The notes under the pieces: generated by a model
What the model was told of the DNA's origin: nothing
What the model saw: the letters and a program-made list of their open reading frames with translations, nothing else
Databases searched by the model: none
Program-made: the position numbers and the translations under genes
Shown here: piece by piece, positions 55,945-63,436 of the stretch
Layout: the number at the start of each line of letters is the position of its first letter
Numbering within the stretch: position 1 is the stretch's first letter
Assembly: GCF_014873755.1 (NCBI RefSeq)
Contig: NZ_JADBEG010000001.1
Coordinates: 5,625,501 to 5,689,500, forward strand
Source: Amycolatopsis lexingtonensis
GTDB lineage: Bacteria > Actinomycetota > Actinomycetes > Mycobacteriales > Pseudonocardiaceae
DNA length: 64,000 bases
Direction of reading: 5' to 3'

Positions 55945-57669
55945 GTGGGCATCGCGCTCGCCGTCGCCCCCGTCGTGCTCGTGACGCTGCTCATCGGCGT
56001 GCGCGGGGTCGCCGCGATGCGCACGACGTCCGACTTCCTGGTCGCGTCCCGCCGGATCTCGCCGCTGGTCAACTCCGCCGCCGTGTCCGGTGAGTACCTG
56101 AGCGCGGCGTCGTTCCTCGGCGTCGCGGGGCTCGTCGTCAAGGACGGCATCGGCGCACTCTGGTACCCGGTCGGCTTCACCGCCGGCTACATCGCGATGC
56201 TCGTCCTGGTCGCCGCCCCGATGCGCCGCTCGGGCGCGCTGACCGTGCCGGACTTCGCCGAGGCGCGGCTCAACTCCCCCGCGCTGCGCCGTCTCACCGC
56301 CGTCGTGGTCCTCGTGATCGGCACCATCTACGTCGTCCCGCAGTTCCGCACCGCCGGGCTGGTGCTCACCGCCGTCGGCGGCACGCCGTACTGGGTCGGC
56401 GTCGTCCTGGCCGGCGCCGCGGTCAGCGTCACCCTCGCGCTCGGCGGGATGCGCGCGGCGACGTACGTCCAGGCGTTCCAGTTCGTCCTCAAGCTGCTGC
56501 TGTTCCTCATCCCGGCGATCTGGCTCGTCCTCCAGGCGGGCGCGGTCAACCGGACCGACGCGCTCAACCCCGTCGAGTTCACCCACTTCGCCCGCGAGAC
56601 ACCGGTGCGCTTCGAAGTCGACGTCACCATGGAGATCCGCGAGCCGACCCCCGTGCGGCGCAACGGCGTCGCCGAAACCCTGCCGCCGGGCGAATTCACC
56701 GCGCACAGCCAGGACGAGGTCGTGTTCGGCGCGGGCGCGGCGGTCCCGGCCGTCCGCGGCGGCGCCCCGCTCGGCGGCGCCGACTGGCAGCGGCCGCTGC
56801 TCGACCTCGGCGACCAGGGCTACCCGCTGCTCGGCACCTGGGCCGTGCTCATCGCGACCATGCTCGGCACGATGGGCCTGCCGCACGTGCTCATGCGCTT
56901 CCACACCAGCCCCGACGGCCGCGCCGCGCGCCGCACCGCCGCGATCACCGTGGCCCTGCTGGGGATCTTCTACCTCTTCCCCGGTGTCTACGGCGTGCTC
57001 GGCCGGGTGCTCGTGCCCGGGCTCTACCTCTCCGGCGCCACGGACACCGTCGTCGTCGCGCTGCCGTACCAAGTGGACCGCGGCTGGGCGGGCGGCCTCT
57101 TCACGGCGTTGCTGACGGCGGGCGCGTTCGCCGCGTTCCTGGCGACGTCGCTCGGGCTGCTGCTGGTGATGTCCGGCGCCATCGCGCACGACCTCGTGCC
57201 CGGCGGGCTGCGGCGGCTGCGGATCGCCGTGTTCGGCGTCGCCGCGATCATGGTGCTGCTGGCGCTGCGTTCGGCCGAGCTCGACGCCGGGGTGCTCGTC
57301 ACGTGGGGCTTCACCGTGGCGGCGTCGACGTTCTGCCCGCTGCTCGTGCTCGGCATCTGGTGGCCGCGGCTGACCGCGACGGGCGGCATCGCCGGGGTGC
57401 TGACCGGGCTCGTCGCGTCGTCCGGCTCGATCCTGTTCGCGCTCGCCGGCCCGGAGCTGCACGGCTGGGTGGCGATCTTGGTGCAGCAACCGGCACCCTG
57501 GTCGGTACCGCTGGCGTTCGGCGTAATGGCGTTGGTCTCCCTGCGGGGCAGACCCCCCACCTGGTCGACGGCGGCGATGCTCCGGTTGCACCTGGACGAA
57601 CCCCGTTCGACGGGACCGCGCGACCGTTCGTCAACCGTTCGTCGTCTGGCGAGGCTGTTGAACCGCTGA
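55945..57669 (+). CDS. Sodium:solute symporter (SSS family), monocarboxylate type
   Basis: 574 aa from GTG at 55945, sharing one base with the TAG of a small upstream frame. About 12-13 membrane segments. SSS signatures: VSGEYLSAASFLGVAGLVVKDGIGALWYPVGFTAGYIAMLVLVAAPMRRSG and LGTMGLPHVLMRFHTSPDGRAARRT. A large loop (~215-290, VRFEVDVTMEIREPTPVRRNGVAETLPPGEF) with strand-like content separates helices 6 and 7, as in some actinobacterial acetate/pyruvate symporters. Probably transports small acids with Na+; under control of the LytS/LytTR pair. Confidence 0.88.
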   Translation: MGIALAVAPVVLVTLLIGVRGVAAMRTTSDFLVASRRISPLVNSAAVSGEYLSAASFLGVAGLVVKDGIGALWYPVGFTAGYIAMLVLVAAPMRRSGALTVPDFAEARLNSPALRRLTAVVVLVIGTIYVVPQFRTAGLVLTAVGGTPYWVGVVLAGAAVSVTLALGGMRAATYVQAFQFVLKLLLFLIPAIWLVLQAGAVNRTDALNPVEFTHFARETPVRFEVDVTMEIREPTPVRRNGVAETLPPGEFTAHSQDEVVFGAGAAVPAVRGGAPLGGADWQRPLLDLGDQGYPLLGTWAVLIATMLGTMGLPHVLMRFHTSPDGRAARRTAAITVALLGIFYLFPGVYGVLGRVLVPGLYLSGATDTVVVALPYQVDRGWAGGLFTALLTAGAFAAFLATSLGLLLVMSGAIAHDLVPGGLRRLRIAVFGVAAIMVLLALRSAELDAGVLVTWGFTVAASTFCPLLVLGIWWPRLTATGGIAGVLTGLVASSGSILFALAGPELHGWVAILVQQPAPWSVPLAFGVMALVSLRGRPPTWSTAAMLRLHLDEPRSTGPRDRSSTVRRLARLLNR

Positions 57670-57739
57670 ATCTTCACACGAGACTCACACGTCCCTACGG
57701 TGTCGCAGGTCACTTTCCGCAGCGTCGCGAGGAGCAGCG

Positions 57740-58090
57740 ATGAGCACGACGGACACCGGCGGCGGGCCCCCGGAAACGTCTGAGACCGTCTGGGAACACG
57801 CCCACGACAGCACGGAGTTCCGTGAGCTGCGCAGCCGGCTGCGCCGGTTCGTCTTCCCCATGACGGCGCTGTTCCTGGTCTGGTACCTGCTGTACGTGCT
57901 CCTCGCGGACTACGCGCACGGCTTCATGAGCACCAAGCTGTTCGGCAACATCAACGTCGGCCTCGTCTTCGGCCTGCTGCAGTTCGTCTCGACGTTCGTC
58001 ATCACCGGGCTGTACGTGCGCTACGCCAACCGGAAGCTCGACCCGGTCGCCGAGAAGATCCGTGAGGACATCGAGAAGGAGCAGGCATGA
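57740..58090 (+). CDS. DUF485 inner-membrane protein
   Basis: 116 aa from ATG at 57740 with GAGGAGC upstream. Two membrane segments, with the DUF485 pattern: EFRELRSRLRRFVFPMTALFLVWYLLYVLLADY, NVGLVFGLLQFVSTFVITGLYVRYANRKLDPVAEKI. This family (YjcH) nearly always comes directly before an ActP-type symporter and probably aids its insertion or activity. Overlaps that gene by ATGA. Has its own promoter region (57670-57739). Confidence 0.92.
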   Translation: MSTTDTGGGPPETSETVWEHAHDSTEFRELRSRLRRFVFPMTALFLVWYLLYVLLADYAHGFMSTKLFGNINVGLVFGLLQFVSTFVITGLYVRYANRKLDPVAEKIREDIEKEQA

Positions 58091-59697
58091 CCGCGACACT
58101 TGCCGCGAGCGTCGAGGGCAGCAACTCGCTCCTCAACATCGGCATCTTCGCCCTCTTCGTGATCATCACGCTGGTGATCGTGTTCCGCGCCAGCCGCAAC
58201 TCGAAGACGGCGTCGGACTACTACGCCGCCGGCCGCGCGTTCACCGGCCCGCAGAACGGCATCGCGATCTCGGGTGACTACCTTTCGGCGGCGTCGTTCC
58301 TCGGCATCGCGGGCGCCATCGCGATCAACGGCTACGACGGCTTCCTCTACTCCATCGGCTTCCTGGTCGCGTGGCTCGTCGCGCTGCTGCTCGTCGCGGA
58401 GCTGCTGCGCAACACCGGCAAGTTCACGATGGGCGACGTGCTGGCGTTCCGCATGAAGCAGCGCCCGGTGCGGGCCGCGGCCGCGACGTCGACGCTGGCC
58501 GTGTCGTTCTTCTACCTGCTGGCGCAGATGGCGGGCGCCGGTGGCCTCGTCGCGCTGCTGCTGGGCGTCGAAGGTTCCGGGGCGCAGGCGCTGGTCATCG
58601 CCGTCGTCGGCGTGATCATGATCGCCTACGTGCTGATCGGCGGCATGAAGGGCACCACCTGGGTGCAGATCATCAAGGCCGCGCTGCTCATCGCCGGCGC
58701 GCTCGCGATGACGCTGTGGGTGCTGGGCAAGTACGGCTTCAACTTCTCCAGCCTGCTGCAGGCCGCCGTCGACAAGGCGGGCAAGGCCGGCGAGACGCTG
58801 CTCGGCCCGGGCAAGCAGTACGGCGCCACCGGAACGTCCAAATTGGACTTCCTGTCGCTCGGTATCGCGCTGGTCCTCGGCACGGCCGGCCTGCCGCACG
58901 TCCTGATGCGCTTCTACACGGTGCCGACCGCGCGCGACGCCCGTCGCTCGGTGGTCTGGGCGATCGTGCTGATCGGCGTGTTCTACCTGTTCACGCTGGT
59001 GCTCGGCTACGGCGCCGGTGCGCTGGTCGGGCCGGACGCGATCAAGAAGGCGCCCGGCGGCGTGAACTCCGCGGCGCCGCTGCTCGCGCTCGAACTGGGC
59101 GGGCCGGTGCTGCTGGGCCTGATCTCCGCGGTCGCGTTCGCGACGATCCTCGCGGTGGTCGCCGGCCTGACCATCACGGCGTCCGCGTCCTTCGCGCACG
59201 ACGTCTACGCGAACGTCGTCAAGCGGGGCAAGACGTCGCCGGACTCCGAGGTCAAGGTCGCCCGGATCACCGCGCTGGTGATCGGCGCACTCGCGATCGG
59301 CGGCGGCATCCTGGCCAACGGGCAGAACGTGGCCTTCCTGGTGGCGCTGGCCTTCGCGGTGGCGGCGTCGGCGAACCTGCCGACGATCCTCTACTCGCTG
59401 TTCTGGAAGCGGTTCAACACCCAGGGCGCGCTCTGGTCGATCTACGGCGGCCTGGCCATCACGATCGTGCTGATCGTCTTCTCGCCGGCGGTGTCGGGGA
59501 AGAGCACGTCGATGTTCAAGAACGCCGACTTCGCCTGGTTCCCGCTGAGCAACCCGGGCATCGTCTCGATCCCGGCCGCGTTCATCCTGGGCTGGCTGGG
59601 CACGGTCCTGTCCAAGGAGCACGACGAGAAGAAGTACGCCGAGATGGAGGTCCGGTCGCTGACCGGCGCGGGTGCCGAGAAGGCCGTCGCGCACTGA
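58087..59697 (+). CDS. actP: Cation/acetate symporter (ActP-like)
   Basis: 536 aa from ATG at 58087, overlapping DUF485. Twelve to thirteen helices. Motifs: SGDYLSAASFLGIAGAIAINGYDGFLYSIGFLVAWLVALLLVAELLRNTGKFTMGDVLAFR and LGTAGLPHVLMRFYTVPTARDARRSVVWA, the SSS signature. Na+-coupled uptake of acetate, propionate or pyruvate. Second symporter in the cluster; it differs from the first by lacking the large loop. Followed by a C20 run and a terminator. Confidence 0.92.
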   Translation: MTATLAASVEGSNSLLNIGIFALFVIITLVIVFRASRNSKTASDYYAAGRAFTGPQNGIAISGDYLSAASFLGIAGAIAINGYDGFLYSIGFLVAWLVALLLVAELLRNTGKFTMGDVLAFRMKQRPVRAAAATSTLAVSFFYLLAQMAGAGGLVALLLGVEGSGAQALVIAVVGVIMIAYVLIGGMKGTTWVQIIKAALLIAGALAMTLWVLGKYGFNFSSLLQAAVDKAGKAGETLLGPGKQYGATGTSKLDFLSLGIALVLGTAGLPHVLMRFYTVPTARDARRSVVWAIVLIGVFYLFTLVLGYGAGALVGPDAIKKAPGGVNSAAPLLALELGGPVLLGLISAVAFATILAVVAGLTITASASFAHDVYANVVKRGKTSPDSEVKVARITALVIGALAIGGGILANGQNVAFLVALAFAVAASANLPTILYSLFWKRFNTQGALWSIYGGLAITIVLIVFSPAVSGKSTSMFKNADFAWFPLSNPGIVSIPAAFILGWLGTVLSKEHDEKKYAEMEVRSLTGAGAEKAVAH

Positions 59698-59717
59698 CCC
59701 CCCCCCCCCCCCCCCCC
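59698..59717. repeat. C20 homopolymer tract
   Basis: Twenty consecutive C residues start immediately after the symporter stop codon TGA (59695-59697). Such a run is very unusual even in GC-rich DNA. It could be polymorphic in length or an assembly artefact of difficult sequence. Confidence 0.9.
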
Positions 59718-59723
59718 GAGACA

Positions 59724-59762
59724 CCGAAGGCCGTCGTGAGTCACCCTCGCGGCGGCCTTCGG
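59724..59762. terminator. Convergent hairpin after actP
   Basis: CCGAAGGCCG (59724-59733) pairs with CGGCCTTCGG (59753-59762); 19-nt loop. Lies between convergent stops of the symporter and the PEP-mutase family gene. Confidence 0.75.
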
Positions 59763-59774
59763 CCATGCTCGGGG

Positions 59775-60512
59775 TCAGTACGGCAGCTTGCCTCCGGCGA
59801 CCCCGGCGAGCGTCGCTTCGAGCTGCTTCCGGAGGTGCTGCCACAGCCCGCCGCCGAGCGAGATCCTCGCCACCCCCAGCTCGGCGAGGCCGTCGAGACC
59901 CGGGCCGCCCGGCCAAGCGGGCGCGTTGACGGCGCCGCCGACGCCCTGCACGAACTCCGCGATCAGCTCGGGTGTGCGCAGGTGGATCGGGTAGACGCAG
60001 TCGGCGCCCGCCGCGAGGTAGGCCTTCGCCCTGGCGATCCCGCCGGCGAGCCCCTCCTTCGGATCGATGCCGCGGAAGGAGTCGACGCGGGCGTTGATCA
60101 CCAGGCCGTCGCCCGCCGCCTCCCGGAGGGCGGCGATCCGCTCGGCCTGTTCGGCGACCGGCCGCACCCCACCGGTGGCGTGGTCGGTGTCCTCGAAGTT
60201 GCAGCCCACCGCGCCGGCGTCGGACAGCCGTCCGGCCAGCTCGGCGCCGGAGAGGCCGTAGCCCGACTCGGCGTCGACGGTCACCGGCACGCCGACCGCC
60301 TTGGCGATCCGCGCGGCGGCGGCGAACATCTCGTCCGCCGGCGCCTGCTCCCCGTCGGGGAACCCGAGCACGGCCGCGACGGCGACCGAGCTGGTCGCCA
60401 CGGCCGGGAACCCGGCGGCTTCGACGAGCTTGGCGGTGTCGGCGTCCCAGACGTTCGGCAGCACGAGCGGCTTGCCGGGGACGTGCAGCGCCTTGAGGGC
60501 CGCGGCGGTCAC
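59775..60512 (-). CDS. Isocitrate lyase/PEP mutase family protein
   Basis: 245 aa from GTG at 60512, overlapping the AhpD-like gene stop by GTGA. TIM-barrel signatures: LVLPNVWDADTAKLVEAAGFPAVATSSVAVAAVLG, VPVTVDAESGYG, GAVGCNFEDTDH, NARVDSFRG, GADCVYPIHLRTPE. The KKCGH/ KCG-type catalytic loop of isocitrate lyase is absent, so it is in the oxaloacetate-decarboxylase/PEP-mutase-like group. Acts on small oxo-acids. Coupled to the AhpD-like gene. Confidence 0.88.
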   Translation of the reverse strand: MTAAALKALHVPGKPLVLPNVWDADTAKLVEAAGFPAVATSSVAVAAVLGFPDGEQAPADEMFAAAARIAKAVGVPVTVDAESGYGLSGAELAGRLSDAGAVGCNFEDTDHATGGVRPVAEQAERIAALREAAGDGLVINARVDSFRGIDPKEGLAGGIARAKAYLAAGADCVYPIHLRTPELIAEFVQGVGGAVNAPAWPGGPGLDGLAELGVARISLGGGLWQHLRKQLEATLAGVAGGKLPY

Positions 60513-60970
60513 GAGTCCCGTTTCGGCAGCGGCGTGTGGCTGGTGATGGTCATCCGGTTCCAGCTGTTGATCGCGATGATCTCCCACGCGACCGCGCGGT
60601 ACTGGTCTTCGGTGAACACCTTCACGGCCTGCTCGTAGACGTCGTCCGGCACGGTCTGGGTCGCGGACAGCTTGGTCATCGCCTCGGTGAGGGCGAGCGC
60701 GGCCTGCTCCTGCTCGGTGAACAGGTCGGTCTCGCGCCAGCCGTCGAGGACGAACAGCCGCCGCGGCGACTCGCCCAGCTCCAGCGCGTCGCGGGAGTGC
60801 ATGTCGAGGCAGAACGCGCAGCCGTTGATCTGGGACGCGCGGGTCTTCACCAGTTCGAGGAGCTTCGGGTCGAGCCCCGCGTTGGCCCCGGCCTTGTTCA
60901 CCTCGGCCTGGAGGTTCGCCATCGCCTGGTAGAGCTCGGGGGCGCCCCCGAGTCCGATTCGCTTGGTCAT
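60509..60970 (-). CDS. Carboxymuconolactone decarboxylase / AhpD-like protein
   Basis: 153 aa from ATG at 60970. CMD domain: LELVKTRASQINGCAFCLDMHSRDALELGESPRRLF, with the CxxC redox pair and His of AhpD-like alkylhydroperoxidases. WRETDLFTEQEQAALALTEAMTKL is also typical. Probably a peroxidase or thiol-reductase partner. First gene of a two-gene operon, divergent from a MocR regulator which may control it. Confidence 0.9.
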   Translation of the reverse strand: MTKRIGLGGAPELYQAMANLQAEVNKAGANAGLDPKLLELVKTRASQINGCAFCLDMHSRDALELGESPRRLFVLDGWRETDLFTEQEQAALALTEAMTKLSATQTVPDDVYEQAVKVFTEDQYRAVAWEIIAINSWNRMTITSHTPLPKRDS

Positions 60971-60990
60971 GTCTTCACGCTAGCTCGAAC

Positions 60991-61010
60991 TGGTCCACGG
61001 GTATGGTCCA
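60991..61010. promoter_or_regulatory. TGGTCCA direct repeats, probable MocR site
   Basis: TGGTCCA at 60991-60997 and 61004-61010 (13-bp step), with a TTGGTCA half-site at 60963-60969. Direct repeats between divergent genes are typical of MocR-type regulators. It lies 20 bp past the AhpD-like start and 6 bp before the MocR start. Confidence 0.6.
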
Positions 61011-61015
61011 GTGAC

Positions 61016-62386
61016 ATGGCAGATCCGTGGTCCAGTTCCGGCCTCGACGTCCACCTCGACTGGCAGCCTTCGACCGGCCGGCGCGGCCTCGCGGCGGCGA
61101 TCCGCGCGGCCATCCGCGAGGGCCGCTGGCAGCCGGACGCGGCGGTGCCCTCGACCCGCGCACTGGCCCAGGACCTGGGGATCGCCCGCGGCACGGTCAC
61201 CCGCGTGTACGCCGACCTCGCCGCCGAGGGCTACCTGCGCACGGCCCAGGGCGCCCCGACCCGCGTCGCGACGGCGGGCTCGCTCCCCCAGTCCGCCCCG
61301 CGCCAGGCACCGCGCGACCCCGCGCCCCGCTGGGACCTGCGCCCGGGCCGCCCGGACCTGACGGCGTTCCCCCGCCAGGCCTGGCTCACCGCGACCCGCC
61401 GCGCCCTCCTGCGCACCCCGGCGGCGGCGTTCGGCTACGAGTCGGAGCTGGGCGCGCCCGAGCTGCGCGCCACCCTCGCGACCTACCTCGCCCGAGCCCG
61501 CGGGGTGGTCGCCGACCCGGCGCGGATCGTCGTGTGCCACGGGTATTCCCACGCGATCGCGGTGCTGTCCCGGGCACTTTTCGGGCTGGGCATCGGCGAA
61601 GTCGCGTTCGAGAACCCGTCGTTCGGCTTGTACCGCTCGATCGCGGCGGCCCAGGGCCCCCGCGTGGTCGGCGTCCCGGTCGACGAGCACGGCCTCGACG
61701 TGTCCGCATTGGACAGTCCGGCGGTGGTCGTGACGGCGGCCCACCAGTACCCCACCGGCGTCACCCTCGCCCCGCACCGCCGAGCCGCCCTGACCCGCTC
61801 CGGCGCGATCGTCCTGGAGGACGACTACGACGGCGAGTTCCGCTTCGACCGCCAGCAGGTCGGCGCGCTGCAGGCACTGGCTCCGGAGCGGGTGGTGTAC
61901 GCGGGAACGGCGAGCAAGACCCTCGCCCCGGCCCTGCGCTTAGCCTGGCTGGTGCTGCCGAGGTCACTGGTGGAGCCGGTCCGCGCGGCCATGGCCGACA
62001 GCGGTTCCCACCCGGCGTTGCTGAACCAGCTGGCCCTGGCGGAGCTGATCGACTCGGGCGCGTACGACCAGCACGTCCGCCGCAGCCGGGCGGAGTACCG
62101 TTCCCGCCGCACCCGGCTGCTGGCCGCGTTGCCGGATTCGGTGCGCCCCCAAGGCATTTCGGCGGGCTTGCACCTCCTGCTGATGCTCCCATCGGACGGC
62201 CCGACGGAAACCCAGGCCCTGGCGGCCTGCCGCCGCCGCGCGATCGGCATCGAGGGCATCGGCGGGTATTGGATGGACGCGAACCGCCCGGGCGGCTTGA
62301 TCGTGGGCTACGCGGCCCCGGCGAAGCACGCTTTCGCCGGGGCCACGCAGACGTTGATCGAGGCGCTGCACGAGATCACCAGCTGA
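61016..62386 (+). CDS. MocR-family regulator (GntR HTH fused to aminotransferase domain)
   Basis: 456 aa from ATG at 61016. N-terminal GntR winged helix (~15-80: AAIRAAIREGRWQPDAAVPSTRALAQDLGIARGTVTRVYADLAAEGYL), linker, then a fold-type I aminotransferase domain (~110-456): YESELGAPELRATLATYLARARG, VVTAAHQYPTGVTLAPHRRAAL, VLEDDYDGEFRF and YAGTASKTLAPALRLAW with the PLP Lys. Uses PLP as sensor; often regulates vitamin B6, GABA or taurine genes. Divergent from the AhpD-like operon. Confidence 0.92.
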   Translation: MADPWSSSGLDVHLDWQPSTGRRGLAAAIRAAIREGRWQPDAAVPSTRALAQDLGIARGTVTRVYADLAAEGYLRTAQGAPTRVATAGSLPQSAPRQAPRDPAPRWDLRPGRPDLTAFPRQAWLTATRRALLRTPAAAFGYESELGAPELRATLATYLARARGVVADPARIVVCHGYSHAIAVLSRALFGLGIGEVAFENPSFGLYRSIAAAQGPRVVGVPVDEHGLDVSALDSPAVVVTAAHQYPTGVTLAPHRRAALTRSGAIVLEDDYDGEFRFDRQQVGALQALAPERVVYAGTASKTLAPALRLAWLVLPRSLVEPVRAAMADSGSHPALLNQLALAELIDSGAYDQHVRRSRAEYRSRRTRLLAALPDSVRPQGISAGLHLLLMLPSDGPTETQALAACRRRAIGIEGIGGYWMDANRPGGLIVGYAAPAKHAFAGATQTLIEALHEITS

Positions 62387-62425
62387 ACTCGCACGTCCCC
62401 GCCGCTCGATCAGCTTTGTCCGTGG

Positions 62426-63151
62426 TCAGAACCAGCAGTCCGGCCGGACCCGCAGAAGCTCGGTCCGCAGCACGGGCGTCCCGTCGACCGGCGCGGGATC
62501 GTCGGCCGTCGGCTGGATCCCGCCCGCGGCCACCCGGTCCAGGGTCTTCAGCCCTTCGGCCCCGACCGTCCCGAAGACGGTGTAGTTCGGCCGCAGCGCG
62601 GAATCGCCGTACACGACGAAGAACTGCGACCCGTTGGTGTCCGGCCCCGCGTTGGCCATCGCCAGCAACCCGCGCGCGTACACCCGCCGGGCACCGGTCG
62701 GGTCCGTCGGCGCCGGCGGCAGGTCCACCGGCAGCTCGTCCTTGTACTTGTAGCCCGGCCCGCCTTCCCCGGTCGCGCTCGGGTCGCCGCACTGCAGCAC
62801 CTTCAGCGTCGGATAAGCGGTGAGCCGGTGGCAGACGGTGTGGTCGTAGAACCGGTGTCGCGCCAGGTGCAGGAAGCTCTGCACGGTGCACGGCGCCTTC
62901 GCACGGTCGAGCGTCAGCGGCAGCGCACCCTGGCTGGTCGGAATCGCGACGTCCACCTTGCCGTGACTCGGCGTCCACCGCGGATCGGGCGGCAGCGGCA
63001 CCGGCCGCGAGGCCGGCTCATCCGGCGTCTCGGTGTACTGGCACGGCCCGTGCGTCGTCTTCGGCGGCGGCGCATCGGCCGCGGTGGCGACGCCGTTGCC
63101 CGCCGCGAACAACGCGCCCACCGCCAGCGCGGTGACGAGTGTTTTCTTCAT
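62426..63151 (-). CDS. Secreted cyclophilin-type peptidylprolyl isomerase
   Basis: 241 aa from ATG at 63151 (MKKTLVTALAVGALFAAGNGVATAA), a Sec signal. Cyclophilin fold: QSFLHLARHRFYDHTVCHRLT, GGPGYKYKDELP, ARGLLAMANAGPDTNGSQFFVVYGDSALRPNYTVFGTV and LRTELLRVRPDCWF. The usual FxRV motif is here CHRLT, so the catalytic Arg is retained. Extra Cys (CQYTE, APCTV, LQCGD, CWF) may form disulfides outside the cell. Helps protein folding at the surface. Confidence 0.9.
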   Translation of the reverse strand: MKKTLVTALAVGALFAAGNGVATAADAPPPKTTHGPCQYTETPDEPASRPVPLPPDPRWTPSHGKVDVAIPTSQGALPLTLDRAKAPCTVQSFLHLARHRFYDHTVCHRLTAYPTLKVLQCGDPSATGEGGPGYKYKDELPVDLPPAPTDPTGARRVYARGLLAMANAGPDTNGSQFFVVYGDSALRPNYTVFGTVGAEGLKTLDRVAAGGIQPTADDPAPVDGTPVLRTELLRVRPDCWF

Positions 63152-63436
63152 CCTGCACGCCCTCCCAGTGATCGCCCGCTTCCGGAGCGTCCCGCAGTCT
63201 AGGGCCCGGCACCGACAGGAATAACCGGCGAAAGTCGCCCGTGTCAGCCCATCGGGTGAACCCGGTCGCGGGCACCCCGGAAATTGTCGGACCCCCGGCG
63301 CACGATGGTGATCACGCGGCGAACCGGTCGCACCAGAGGAGGGGAAGTCATGGAGTTCCGCCGAAGAACCATTGCGGTGGCGCGGTTTCTGCTCACCCGC
63401 TTCACGCGGACGGCCCGGACCACGCCGCACGCCACG

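Noticed and set aside
58371..60638. Open frame running through the poly-C tract and the next genes
   Set aside because: It is the +1 frame of actP joined by chance through CCC codons; no homologous protein features.
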